Source: Megamerina dolium (Eukaryota; Arthropoda; Insecta; Diptera; Megamerinidae). Taken from it: 64,000 nucleotides of DNA. The stretch spans positions 50,543,026 to 50,607,025 of the forward strand of contig OY978529.1 in the NCBI GenBank assembly GCA_963854835.1, written 5' to 3'. Shown in pieces: positions 24,887 through 38,898 of the stretch (its first letter is position 1; each line of letters opens with the position of its first letter). The notes under the pieces were generated by a model. That model made no database searches and was not told where the DNA came from. It saw only the letters and a list, made by a program, of their open reading frames with translations. Made by a program: the position numbers and the translations under genes.

Positions 24887-27800
24887 GCTCGTTTTAATCT
24901 TTGAATTAATTTGCAAATGTATTTTGTCTGTTTATATGAGAAGTATATTTCAATTTTTATTTATGAACTTTTTTGTTATTTTCTTAAGTATTCAATATAT
25001 ATTATGTACCTACAATTATTTTCTCTGTAAAGCTAGGACCACTTTTTAACTAAATGATATTGCTAATGAGAATTCGTAAAGGGCTAAATAACTTATTCTC
25101 TATGTTGATAGTAATTGTTACAAAAACTTCATGTTGTTTCTTGGAATATTTGTACTGAAAGGGTTATGTTAGCCTAGGAGATAGAGATTCAATGCTCGAG
25201 AGAAAATTATTTCTTATAAGCATATTTTTGCTATTCAGAAACGAATTACAATACAATTCTATATATTAAATTTTAATGTATTACTTGCTTACTAACAAAA
25301 TTTATTTACTCATATTTATTTCTAATAAAATCTATTACATGCAAAGGTTTAGGAAATTGTTCAGTTTTTCAAAATTATACCATGACTAACCTATTGCAAA
25401 AGCATTGGATTGTATAATTAATTTATTGTGTCTCTTTGTTCCGCTGAATCATTCCAATTTTTTTTTTTCTTGATAGAGCATACCAGTTTCTTGTGTAAAA
25501 GTACAATTTTGTGGAATTTTATCTAAAAGAAATCTTTGAATATTATCCCTTTATATTAAGAAAAGTTAGACTAGAATATCTCCACTTATATATATTCGTT
25601 ATTATATACAATAATTTCATCCACAATATTCATATCTTTATTGCCAAAATTTGATATTTGACTTTGGTAAGTATTAAAATGCCAAAAGGTTTAAATATAC
25701 ATACATACATACTATGCTTAAAATATTATTTCTCAATTGAACATTACCATATTGCCTGCACAGTTAAAAGATCTGATCATTTTTTATGTCAATTTATTTA
25801 CATATAATTCCCATTTAATTCTATACGAACGTACTGTCTAGTGTAGGTAGTGGGTACCAGTATTTGCGCTTGTGTGAATATCTTTACTATCAAAAACCAC
25901 AAATATATACTGATATTTTGTTAATATGATGGTCTTACACACATTCAGAGCAAATTTATGAAATCTTTCTTTTAGTATTCTGACATTTGGTGCATTAACA
26001 TGTCTTAAAATATTTATATTCAAGTAATTTGAATAAATGATTCACATCGAAAGGGTGTAATTTGTGATGTAGTCAAGGTTAATTTGCACATTTTAACGCA
26101 GGTGTATGTTGATTAGAAGCTCCCTTCTGCAGTCAATAACTATAGAACTGTATAATAATATATGAACAATATAAGTAGTAGTAGTATTCATCTTTAAGCA
26201 GTATCTATCTCAGACATGAATTTCTTAAATTTATCATTCAAAAGTATCGAAAGGAAGTGCAAGTAATTTAGTAATGAAAATTTTCGAATACTGGTACCGT
26301 ATTCAAGTAAACGAATTAACTTCACAAAGAAATTTAGCTGACATTTTTGCTATGAATATTTTTTTGCTTGTCAATCTATTTATTAGTTAGAAATCCTTTT
26401 TTTTTATTAATATATTAATTTTTCAAGATCCTTTAAGATACTATAATTAATGTTATTATTTATAAAACGAAAAGAGCATTTAGTTTTTGCTACAGAATTG
26501 AGATTTTCCCCCAAAAATGGAGGATTTTTCTTCAAAAATTTATATAATAAAATAATAAATAATAAATAATAATAAAATTATGGTTTTAAAATTCTTCAAA
26601 TATTGTATAGAGGAAGGCATTCAAGTTTAGTACCAAAAGCCCAATAATAACAATGAGTGAATGTTGTGGCTAAATTAATTTGTGCTTTGGTCGTCTGTTC
26701 GTGAGTCATATGTAGGTCGTAGGTCAAAACTAATCAAAAATATCCAAGTGGTATTTATCTTATAAATATACACATCAAAATGAAAATCATCATTAGGTAT
26801 TACGATGATAGTTCTCCTCTGGATTTACATTGAGCTCATTAACTCATTTTCATTATTCGTACTTAAATAAAAATTGAGAACATTTAAAGCCTATTGCCAT
26901 CTATCTTTATCATATCATTTGGGATCTATTTGTACATAGCTAACGCACTTGTATTTGTGGCAATATTTTCTTTTAAAACATATACCCCCAATAAATGGAG
27001 GTCATTTACATAATAAAAAACAAAAAAACAAAAACAATACAAAACTAAATTCAAGTACACACAATTTGTTGCAAAAGTTAGAATAAAAAAAAAAAATAAT
27101 GTACTACCAAAATTACATGCCCCACAAAACAATAGCATCGTACAAAAAATTGAAACCAAAAAACTCTAAAAAAATGAAAATGTAAATGAGCTTGAAAGCA
27201 CAAAAAAAAAAAACGAGCGACTCATAACAAAAATAACGAAAGAAAAAAGAAAAAAAAAAAACAAGGAAAATAATATATGTAAGTAATGCCAAATTTGGCA
27301 AGCATAACAATAACAATAACAACAAATGTAAAGAAAAATAAAAAACATCAACAAAGTGGCAACACATGTCATAAATTCAGCTTTTAATTACATTACACAA
27401 TACATACACACGCATAGATGTACATACACTTACACATACTTACAGGTACGATAATACATACATACCGTGGAGAAGTACGAGTAAAAGTGTATCAGTATAG
27501 AGCAAATGTTATGCGATGTTGGCAATACTTATTCAAATAATAAATATATTCACTTATGTATGTACACATACACCCATAAATACATACATACGAGTACATA
27601 CCCATGTACCATGTAAAACGCGAGGAGCATGTTATGTGACATTTTCAAAATGGAACGACATAGGTGCATATACGGCATATATGTAACATAGTAGAGATGA
27701 GTGGTTAGGCAGATTAAACCGCAATTCTTTAAATACAATATAACATAATTTTGCAATTTTCCAAAAAACCAAAACACCGAAAAACCACAATAACAACAAA

Positions 27801-29269
27801 ACATACTATTTGTGGCATTGCATATATGTAAATATGTAAAATGTAAATATATATATGTACATATAATATTTAGTATATGATGTACTTACATGAAAGTGGG
27901 TTACACAGTTTTCATATTAAAATTCTTTACGCGCACCATGCTTTTATATAAACTGTAAGTACCTACTATCCATCCTCATAACAACCATGATAATAATGAA
28001 TTGAATTTTGGCAACAGAAAATGGTTTTTAATGAAAAATTAATGAATTTATGAAATATGTTAGTATATACATACTACTTTTTCATGCAAACGTAACGGAA
28101 AGAACATTCCCCACCTGCACCAGCAGCACCAGCAGCAGCAACAGCAGTACCAGTAGTAATAATGATGACTTTAGCTCATTGCTTTTATTGTGTACAATAT
28201 TTATATGACATTGTAGTTGATTTTAAATTTAATTATTTAACATTAGTGGGTACGAATAAAACATGAACAAATTAAAATTTGAACAATTGCAAATAAATGT
28301 ATCTCATATAATACATAATACTGAATAACTATGTGTCCCAGTAAACCTTATATAATCGGCGATCGAAATTAACGTTTACTTTAAAAATTCGAAGGAAAAA
28401 TCTCGACATGTTCTAAATGAAAAATAATGTCTTTAAGTACAATAAAATATGCTATGTTGTATCAGTAATGATTATTTAGAAATAAAAATGATTTTTTTGC
28501 TGAAAGAAAAATTAACTTTGATTTTTCTTATTTGTTATTTTCATTTCCTAGTTCCAAACCAACATTACTGAATGTAGTATAACCAAAAAAAAAAGAAAAA
28601 AAATTATTGACTTAAACAGTAAAAACCTGAAATCTCAAATACGACATCTATAATTGGACTTAGGCATGTCTTAGGTCTTATTGTATTTTCACTTATTTGA
28701 TACAACAGTCGATAGTAGAGATATATTGGGTGTTCATCTTAATTTTAAAGCAATTCGGTACAAAATAAACTTTTAATAGAACTAATCAAAGTATGCTCCA
28801 TCGGAAACTACGACTTTTGACCCACATTTTGGTGGATTTTTTTCAATGACTTCTCGCTTAATTTTCGACAGTAGGCATCACCAGTGATGGTTTTAGATAG
28901 CTTCTGTGTTTCATAATATACTTAAAACATCTTTCATATACAGTGTCTTTTAACGAGAGGTGTCATTTTAGATTGAAAAAAGAAAAATGCAATATTTTTG
29001 TGTGATAATTGTAATAATTTTAACTTAATCCAAAGTACAAACTCTAAGATTATGGAAATTCTTTTGATGAAAATTGTAAGCATATTTTCACATAATTGTG
29101 GTTGTATAGCTCGCGGGCAACAGTTCTAATATTGTGTTTGAGTGCTTCAATATTTGCTGAAGTATTGAAGAATAGCAACTACTGTGTTTTTCCCTCTCCT
29201 TCTAGTTATATCGATTTAGGTAACAATGATCTATTGACTGAGTGTCTGGTATATATCCTGACTACTTCT
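24887..29269. other. Long non-coding stretch
   Basis: No gene is seen in about 4.4 kb. It has an A-rich patch at 27000-27370, a CAG/CAA-rich patch at 28115-28160 and ATACATAC words. A possible transposon fragment around 28725-28965 is described under findings. Confidence 0.45.
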
Positions 29270-29389
29270 TAGCTCTAGTTGTCCAAATTTAACACGCACA
29301 ACAGTATTGGAATAGAAGCTCGGTGACCAAGTGTTTCCTCTCAGAGAGAGGAAAGCCACATAACCTAACCTAACCTAACCTAGCTCTAG
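29270..29389 (+). mobile_element. 5'-truncated SINE with target-site duplication
   Basis: The direct repeat TAGCTCTAG at 29270-29278 and 29381-29389 brackets about 100 bp that matches only the 3' end of the SINE: TCCAAATTTAACACGCACAA, GAAGCTCGGTG, the TCCTCTCAGAGAGAGGA hairpin and a tail of four CCTAA-type units. A 5'-truncated insert with a duplicated target is the signature of LINE-driven target-primed reverse transcription. Confidence 0.75.
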
Positions 29390-30930
29390 CTTTAACTATC
29401 AAGACCTGCTATTTTTGTAGTAAAGTCGGTGCTAACATGGATATGGAATGTTTACTTCTTCAAGCTATCAGCCACACACAGATCAAATCAGCTGAATCTG
29501 GAAGAAATAAGTATTCGATAATAATAAAATTTTTGTGCATTGACCATTAGTCGGATTTCTTTTTTATTGAAGCTCCAAAGTCCTACTTAAAATAATTGCT
29601 TGCAAGAATTTTCGGAAATTCATGTTAGCCAACCAACATACACGCACATAAAGTACACGCAATATGTATTCTGGTTAAATATAGACTTCCTTCAATATGG
29701 GTAAGTAACGTTAAGGAAATACGCAAACAGAAATGCAACGAAATGGCACATGTATTGCTTAATAGTACGTGTTTTTTTTTTTGTTCCTGAAATAAAACTG
29801 AATTAATGAAAGCAATAAAATGTTATTGATTCACATTTGGTATTGGTATACTATACATATATGGATGTACGTTAGCGTCCATGGTAAATATTACATTGTT
29901 TTATGCTCCATTAGAAATTGAGTATACGTATTCGTATAATATTGGTGTGTATGGCAGTTGTAGAGGAACAAATAAAAATGGGGAAATCAATAATAAATTC
30001 AAAATCAAAAAAACGGAAAAATGTACAATAAACAAATAATGTAGGTATATAGGAAAATGGGCGTAAATATGAAATCTCAGAAGTGCGAAAATAAATAATG
30101 AGTTATAAATAAACAAAAAGTATAGAAGTATCATCTTATAGAAACATCTTCTTTTTTCTATTCGACATACAAATATATATATACTTATATGCTCAATGCT
30201 TCTTATCATTCACAATAATATAATAAAGGATATTTTTCAAGCATATTTACACTGATTGAAAATTTAAATTAATTTATAAATATTTTATTACCAATTTTGA
30301 TGATAAATATATACCTATGTACATACAAATTGCCTCTTATATGGTATTCTTATATTTTATATTTCATAGAAATATTGTGAAATATTATATTATAGGATAT
30401 GCCATGCCTATAAGACTGATTTATATTTACTATGTATTTCTAAGCAATTCATTCGTAATTTAAATTCATAATTTTCAATTTGCTGAATTTTAATTAATTC
30501 CCACTTATATGAGCGAGTCTTTCTCGCTGTGAGTATTTTTGTGTATAAAGTAGGTAATAAATATATATTTATATGTCATCTCTAATATTTGGGCACTAAA
30601 AATTAAACGTATGAAAGCTGCCTGTTATATGTTTTATGGTACATATCTAACCTTGACCCAAGGGCCTCGGTAAATCACAATCACATTTTTCTAAGACAAT
30701 ATTCTTTTAGCGTGATATGCTCAATATTAGGTCCTTTAAAATTGTTACAATAATATTATATAATATTTAAATGTCAATTTCGTTATTGATATTTGATATA
30801 TGTTGATATATATTGAAATATTGATACAAATCCCTTTTGGTAGAATCATTTTCTTAGCTTCGAAATAACAAATATTTGCAGAAGTAGGCAAAATCGGGGT
30901 AAATATGATGGTTGTGAAAGCAACTCATGT
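29390..30930. other. Non-coding stretch
   Basis: AT-rich with no gene or known repeat. The minus-strand 102-codon ORF at 29901-30209 is Phe/Leu/Ile/Tyr-rich and looks like chance. Confidence 0.5.
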
Positions 30931-31665
30931 TTAGGTTAGGTTAGGTTAAGTGGCTGCCCTCTGAGAAGACACACTTAGGTCAGAAAGGCCCATTGTGATA
31001 CCACTGAGCTTTTCTTCCAATGCTGTTGTGCGTCAAGAATGATAGAAATACAGATTGCGCCATGAGTGAACAGTTATCTTTTTTGGTTTGAGTTTGACAG
31101 CAGACTGTTCGTATGCACACGTCATAAACGAAGAAAACATTAACCGAAAGGGGCAAATAAATATTTTATAATTCTTGTATTTATATAGTACGCGGTTACT
31201 TAAAACATTTTTGATTGAATAAAAGGTGATTTTGCTTATTTTACAATTTTGTATAAACGTTCGCAGTTTTATTTAACTTTTATATGGGATTTTGACACTT
31301 CTTATTTGCCTACTATTCGTACTGTTTCTTTTATGACGTTGCAGGGCGCAATCTGTATTTCTATCATTCTTCGTTGTATGTGTTAAATTTGGATAGCATT
31401 AGAAGGGATCTACTTATATTAGCCGGTTCCGAACGGCAAAACTCTTGTGACATCACTTTAACTTAGTTTTGTCACAGAGCTCTTTTAAGAAGCATTTTTG
31501 GCAAATTGTTACTGCTGGAAAAATTGCCAATTTTTGCCTGCAGGTGGGTACCGTTCGAAAGAAAAATCTTTTCGATATTAAATTTTGTCATGCTTCAGCC
31601 GGGGATTGAACACACGACCTACAGAACAGAAGCCAAAGCACTAACCACTGAGCTTCGGTACCCAC
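30931..31665 (-). mobile_element. tRNA-derived SINE, split by a MITE
   Basis: In minus-strand order: the tRNA-like head (31665-31600, with a B-box-like GTTCAATCCCCGG), the body, then a 340 bp insertion at 31033-31372, then the 3' end with CTCGGT/CAGTGG and GGGCC boxes and a (CCTAA)n tail seen on the plus strand as TTAGGTTAGGTTAGGTT at 30931. Without the insertion the SINE is about 395 bp, matching the copy at 54.2 kb. Confidence 0.88.
31033..31372. mobile_element. 340 bp MITE with 27 bp perfect inverted repeats
   Basis: Perfect inverted repeats occupy 31035-31061 (AAGAATGATAGAAATACAGA and onwards to GCGCC) and 31345-31371. The flanks GTTGTGCG (31025-31032) and GTTGTATG (31373-31380) are an 8 bp target duplication with two mismatches; intact SINE copies carry only one GTTGTGCG here. 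An 8 bp duplication fits hAT or P superfamilies. No ORF is carried, so it is non-autonomous. I do not recognise the family. Confidence 0.85.
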
Positions 31666-33612
31666 TAACTTAATTTATCTAATTTCAACGTGGAGACGAC
31701 ACAAAAGTGTGTCAATGGAAGATATTAAATTTTTTTCCTTCTGCAAATGCAGACATCCTCCCTTCAACATATCACTGAACTCATTATACTAAGTTTGATT
31801 TACATTTCTTGAATGTTATAGATATGTTAAATATTCTTGCTATTCAAAATTGAAATAGTTGTTTACTTAATGTACAAGTCTGAACATGTGAGCATATATT
31901 TTAGAATATATCAAGGTTTCCAAAAAGCACATATTACTGATGTTTTCTTTCCTGTCCTCGTACAAAATATTCAAATGGTCCAGTACCAATATATTGTAAT
32001 ACGATCAAATACCTAATTGTACTTAATGTATGTTATTCTTAGGCTCTTCCTTTCACAGACAGTCTCTCTCATATAATGTTCATCGGTCTATTTTCATTTT
32101 GGTATAAGTTTTTTATTTTCCGCCATAATGCATTTCTTCATCTATAAAATATAGAGCATTCAAGTTTTTTTACATTACTATGGAAATGAAAATAAATTGA
32201 AATTGCAAATTGACTATTGTTATTGTGGTAAATAGTTGAAGCTGCAATAATCTTATCTTCATTTCCATATACCAACACATATATAAAAACATGCTTCTTT
32301 TTTCACTTGCACAACAATATCAACTATATTATTTATTTTCATAATAATTATAGTTAAGCGAAAAAGCATGTAAAAGTATATAAATTATGGTCAAAAGTTT
32401 TCAGTGAATATTGTGGTTGAGAAGTATCTCAATTTTGATTAATTTATTTGTATAGTTCTTGAAGTAATTTTTCTTTAAATGGAATTTCTATTATAATTTA
32501 ATTAAATTGTTTCAATTAGTACAACGTTTAAATACATACATATGACTTAGTTGATTTAAGCATTTGTCCCACCTACTTATTTGTAATTCATAATAAATTG
32601 CTAATTGACAGCTAGTGCTGTGACAACATCTCATATGGCATATATGCAGAGAATTAATGAAATTCTATATGAAATAATTCAATAAAATAATAATAATGCA
32701 TACATAAATATTATATTGCTTTTTTTTCAAATAATTCTAATAAGTACAATAATTTGTAGTAGAAGATCCATATTATTCAAATATTTTATTCAATTTTTAC
32801 TCTAATAGTAATTAATAATTATAGCTGTGTAATTAGAATATGGTGGAATATTTTTAATAAAATGATACAATTGATGTTTGTAATTTTCAAAATTTATTAT
32901 CTCAAATAATATTTGGTGATAATTATTTATGAAAGCTCAGCGGGAAAAATTAAAGCAATTAAAATACAATGCATTATGGTAATTGAAATTATTTGTATTA
33001 AAAATTATTTGTTATCAGAATTCAGATCGACATTATTATTGTAATATGAACGAGTTCATATTCAGCTTTAAGCGCTGCTTGGAGCCACCAATTAATTCCA
33101 ATTCAGTTATCAACATTTTTTTCATCCACACCAGTTAATTTGTTTTCATAAATCATGAGTTAATGATGAAACTCGAAAAAAAATGAAAGAAAAATTTTAA
33201 TTAAAAGACTCCCATATGCATCTAAGCAAGGAACTAAATTGTAAAGTAATCCTATGTCTATTTGCATTTTTAGGGATATCTGTTCCTTTGCCTATCTCTC
33301 TAATTACTTAGCTCATACTACGTACGATATATGAATGTAACGTTGGTTCAGATTCAATTAAATTGCAATTAGCCAATTAAATGCAATAGTGCATAAATCA
33401 CAAAATAAACAAATTCAATTTATTGCGTATAGATAGATGTGTATATATGTGTGTGTGATTGTATATGTTTGTGGAGAGAAAGAGCAACATTAGTGGCTAA
33501 CAAATTTTAGTGCATATTTATTGGTGGCTCATATGAGCTAATGCTTATGTCAACATTATGCATTTATATTGCACCTTAAATAAGCATTAGAGTTGTCATC
33601 ATAGCAATCGTT
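31666..33612. other. Non-coding stretch
   Basis: AT-rich with no gene or recognised repeat. Confidence 0.5.
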
Positions 33613-34153
33613 ATATAGGGTTATCCATTTTGTGGTTCCCAAAGTAAATGTAAATAAAATACAACAATGTTTAGAATTTCGATCAAATTTTTATTTCAAT
33701 ATAATGTTTGAATCTAGCCATTATGTGTGAAATATTACATCCTTCAAATGGATTGGATGTTTGAACAACAACGATTGGATGATGATTTTTCGCATCGAAT
33801 TTTCTTCAACAATGAGGCTCACTTGTCATTTTGGGGATGTGAATGGGCCATTAAGATCGTGCGATTTATCACCTTTGGACCTTTTTTTTTTTGAAGGACT
33901 ATGCAAAGGATCGCATTTATGCGTATAATCCTCAAACTCTTGACGCACTGACAACAAACATCCGTCAAGTTATGGCCGAGATATTGCCCAATATGTGAAG
34001 GAGATTCATCGAAAATTACTTCACAAGGATCAAATGCTGTAAGAGGTTCCGTGGAGGACATTTGAATAATGTTGTATTTCACACATTGTGGCGAGGTCCA
34101 AATATTATATTGAAATAAAAATTTTACCTAAGTACAAGGATAACCCTGTATAT
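33613..34153 (+). mobile_element. DD41D 'rosa'-like Tc1/mariner, internally deleted
   Basis: Ends are TATAGGGTTATCC at 33615 and its inverse GGATAACCCTGTATA at 34138-34152. Translated parts follow the order of the DD41D transposase with a large internal deletion: WMFEQQRLDDDFSHRIFFNN then EAHLSFWG (first catalytic region, Asp replaced by Asn as FNNEAH) at 33750-33830. It then jumps to NGPLRSCDLSPLDLFF (third catalytic region, with a frameshift in the T run) and RFIENYFTRIKCC, and ends HLNNVVFH. The second catalytic block is gone. It shares termini with the element at 39749. Confidence 0.8.
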
Positions 34154-37100
34154 AGTTGTTGATTTTATTGTTAATACATACACAGCAATATATATTTGCA
34201 ACACTGCAAATTCAATTAAAAATCAAATTGTCAATAAAAAGAGGCAAAAAAAAAACAAAAATTGCCAAATACTCATTAGTCACTAATGAAACACTAATTT
34301 ATAGTATTTTATTTGCACATATGTGTAGGGGCATAATTTTGAATATAATTTATTTATTAGATGACCATTGAAAATTATATAAAAAATATATATTTTCTAT
34401 ATTTTCTTTCACCTTTGAATTATACTGAACGAATGAGCCACAAAAATATAATATCATATTATAATTGATGTGAATTTTTAGGGTCCCTTATTATTTGATA
34501 TTTATCGGAATTTATCAAATACAAAAAGAAAAAAAAAAAATAATAAAAATTGATATTATTATTATTAATATTATTATTATTATTATTATTGCATTGTAAC
34601 AGTAACAGTAACTAGTAACAAACTTTGGATTAAAGATTCTTCTTCTCCATGAATGATGTCTAGTTGTTGCCGTCAAAAAGGGTACGTGGAAACTGCAGTT
34701 TGTGAAAGAGTTTTTTTTACTCAAAAACATCCACATTTTTATAAGAATCGAATTATAGTTCTATCTAAAAATTGCAAAAAGTTCATCCAACAAAATTGCA
34801 CATTTTTGGAAGAATCAACATTGTTGTTAATACAAATCTAAATGGGTAGAAGAAAAAAAAAGTGAAAATGAAATTATGTACACCAAATATTGGCAAACGT
34901 TTTTGTAATAGTTATTTGCTCAAATTATGTTCAAATCTAATTTGACTTTAACGAAATATTTTTTTTTTTTTTATTTTTATTGAAACAAAGGAAATTTGAA
35001 TGTTGGTCAAAAAAAAAAAAAAAACAATGTGAAATCAAAATTCAAGAGAAGAAAAACAAAAATTAGCAACAGGAACTCAATTGTCTATTTTCTTCTTCTT
35101 CAATTTTCAGGTAGACTAACAAAAAAAAAAATGTTGAATTGTGATTTGGTAAAAATTGGTTCAATATGCAAGCGGAAATAGTATAAACCTACGTTTGTAT
35201 GCAATTTGCGTATTTTCCATGAATGCTTGCAAGCGCATAGTACTCATTGTGCACATGTTGCTTGGTGATGATGATGATGATGATAATGATAATTATTATG
35301 ATAAATAAAATAAATGCAAAACAGTAATAGCCATGTTTGTTGTGTTTTAATCGTATTGCTTTGTGTTGTGTATCGCATATACTCATCATACTAAATACTA
35401 AGTATAGTGTACGAGTAGTGTAGGCAGTATATGGGTGATTTTGTATTTTGGGAAGTTACGTTTCAGACTATGTACATTTGTACATATCGTATATTCATGT
35501 GGGTGCATTCAGTATTACCTAATTCAATGCACGCAAACTCACACATGTGTACATCGACTACATACACTACATATATAGCATATCGTTCTATTCCGCACAA
35601 GTTGACTAGCAAAACGAAGGATAACAATATCAAATTGGTGTTATCGCTTTGTTTTCATTTTAAAATTTTGAATGTATAAACGCACATACGCACAAACACA
35701 CACACACACCTAGACATATATAAACGAGACTATACATTGCTTCCGTTGGCTTTGTTTGATTGTGGATTTTGATTATCGTTTTGTTCATTTTGCTTTGCTT
35801 GCGTTTATTTTGTTTTTGTTTCAGCTTTTCATACCATTGACTATGACTAAAAGAACTAAACGATTTTTTTTAATGCTTTCCTCGTTTGCAATAATACTGT
35901 ATAAATGCTTGTACTCTTATATATGCATATGAAAGCTTGCAAACGCATACAAAATGCAGAATGCAATGTATTGAAATCAGTTTGTATATGCAGCATGTAT
36001 ACTAAAGATCTAGTTAAATTTTCATGTTTCTTCAATTTAATTCATTCAAACGCAATTTGTTTAAGTTAACGGTAGCGGTGTTCATTGTGTGAGCCAATTT
36101 CGGCTCACTGATTATATATACCTAATAAATATGAACATTTGCTTTGATTTTGATATTTATTCACTCCTTAATTTACTTTCGTATGTATTATTGCAATTCT
36201 ATTTAAACAGATTCTGAAAATGTTGTTGATATTCCCTCTAAATTGTAGCGTCATAGCTTGACATCTATCCAAAAGTACATCTATCTCTGTGTGTGTGCTG
36301 ATGATTTTTTTACAAATTTCAATAAATTTCTGAATCTGATTCCACATTCATCAAAAGGATCATTACTGGAGACTCCCTGTAACAGAACTCAAATTGGAAC
36401 GATGGGAGCGCCACACGGTGGTTATTCCGGGAACTTTTTGATCAAGGTGATAAGTCGTTCTTATGCAGGTCATCACTATTGCCCTAAGCACCTAAAAATG
36501 CTATGGCTCACAACAAATATATTTTGTCCATCACTAGTTAAATGAGTGTTCAAAAAATGGATCTATATAATAAAAGGTTGGTTTAAGGTTTTGTACTAGT
36601 TTGGTCCACTTTCTCTGGTAATTAGTAATAGAATACGTGAATAGGATTACTATACACTATTTAAGCATTTTATTTAGAGAATGGTATTGGATGGTAAAAT
36701 CGTTTTGGTTAAATATTTAATTATATCCTGTGTGCCAGAGAACAGAATTCAGTTTTTTTTCAGGTAATCACTATTAATTGAATATAAAGTGCTTAATTGA
36801 CAAAGCTGACATACTTTTAAATAAGTCTGTATATCATAATTTCTATGTATCTGTCATCTGATATGTCTACTGCCGGCTTCTGTCTTATCAATATTTCAAC
36901 TCACAAAAACAACTTTGAATAAATGTTTCGGCTATTGTGGAACGATATCTTAATCTTGATTTCACATCATTGATTTATATTTTTAAATTTAAATTTTACA
37001 CATTCCTAATCTGTCCCAATTTTTGTTAAAAATAATTTGTTAAAAAAATTTGGATGAATTCATGCTATTTTTGGGAATTTCATAGAATGATTTTACTGCA

Positions 37101-38898
37101 TAATTATTCACAAAAATGTATTCTCCCAACACTAAAATGCCTTCCCAACCCTTGAACCTATCTCCAGTTGTATTCCACATTTAAAGGTGATGTTTCTACA
37201 AAGATCTACTGCTGAAAATATAATGATTTAAATAACACGTTTTATATGAATATACATAGTACATGGAATACATTTGTTGCACGAGTATCCCTTAGAGATA
37301 TCAGATTCTATAATATTTCAGAAATAAGAAACATTCATCATTTCGAAGACACCTTTAGTTTTATTTGTGAATAAGTAAATATGTATGAATAAAAAAAAAA
37401 AAATCTAGAGAATATCAAAATTCATAAATCGCAAAATTTATGTGGATATGTTTTTTTTCTATATATAAATAATAAATAGAAAAAATGTTTTATAAATCTA
37501 CAATATCACATCTGTTTATACATATGAATAAAGGATATGTAGCCACTCTTATTTCATACAGAGACATATGAATGTATATGGACAACAAATTGAGCATATA
37601 AAAGGGTAATTTATCGTTAAATTTCTCTTAGAAAAAATATTTACATTAAATAGAAAATGAAAACAATCAAATAAAAATATACATAAATACATATACGAAA
37701 TTGATATGAAGCAAATAATATAAAAAATACACATGAAACAAATGTAAACGAAATTCAATATGTGTAACATACAATAGGTTTGAAAAATGATATATCAATA
37801 CAGATGAAAAGAGCATAACAAATACATTGAATATGAAAAGTGTTGCAATAAAAATGATGTGTTTAGAATACAAATGACAGTAAATGTATTAATGCATAAC
37901 AAATACATAAGCATAAGCATATAGAAGAAAATAGAAATAATTTTCAAATATCCTTGAAATTATTTGTATGTATGAAAATGCATACCTTCATGAAAATATT
38001 TATACCATATTTATGGGTATGTATGTATGTAAATTCTTTAGCTCGTTTATTTCTTAATATCGATCATAATAAAGCCATGTATGTTGTTTTGAATTATCGC
38101 TGGAGTATTATCAATTAAAGAAATAAAATTATAATAAGTAGATATGATATTATTTAGAAAGTAAAAGCTTCCTTTTGCACAACATTAAATGTATGGGAAT
38201 GATTCATAAATTTACCACTAACAATTAAATCAATTTTTCAACCATCAAAATATAGGAATCTAGCACGATCTACAGGATCGGACATTTATTTGAACAAAAT
38301 TGTAATTGAGAAAGCATTCAGACTGCTATGTATATCAGTATGGACAGAGTCCTTTGAATTTGACGTGCTTATGCAAGTCATACGTACGAACTATAATATA
38401 AACTCATCTTGCTACAAGCTGGTAGAACAATATCAGAAGAACATTATTATAACATTTAGGAACAGAGTCCTAGTTTCTAAAATAAATTCACTTCTCATTT
38501 CAATGAACTTTAGAACCAATTTAGTACTTATAGTTTATTGATTTCAATGACTTGAAGGAATTATCTAAGTATATTTTATAATGTGATCAACTTTGTAATA
38601 ATACAATCAATACCTATCTCATCGACAATTTTCAAATTGTTTCCATAATATGATTACATGACATAACAATATTACGGTAATGTGTGTACGATACAAAAAA
38701 AAAAAAATAAAAATAAATAAATAAATAAAAAGTACAAGTATAAGTACAAGAAAGATGGCAAGAAAAAACAGATAATAATTATAATAAGATAATAAGATTA
38801 ATAATTGTATTACTACGATAGTTCACATCTATATGAAATATCCTTTGGATTTGATAAAAAAAAAAAAACACATACAATTTAAGGAAATGCATGAAATC
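34154..38898. other. Long non-coding stretch
   Basis: No gene is seen in about 4.7 kb. It has (ATT)n near 34556-34592, a GATGAT-type patch near 35266-35292, (CA)n near 35693-35708 and AAATAAAT runs near 38703-38728. A slightly GC-richer patch at 36350-36480 has no recognisable coding content. Confidence 0.5.

Noticed and set aside
29901..30209. 102-codon minus-strand ORF
   Set aside because: Composition is that of AT-rich noise; no domain or signal seen.
30931..30948. TTAGG pentamer repeats as interstitial telomere sequence
   Set aside because: The repeats always sit at the 3' end of the same SINE with consistent flanking sequence and, at 54.2 kb, inside a target duplication. Flies do not use TTAGG telomeres.
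36258..36545. 95-codon ORF in a slightly GC-richer patch
   Set aside because: No recognisable motif or homologue; insufficient evidence for a gene.
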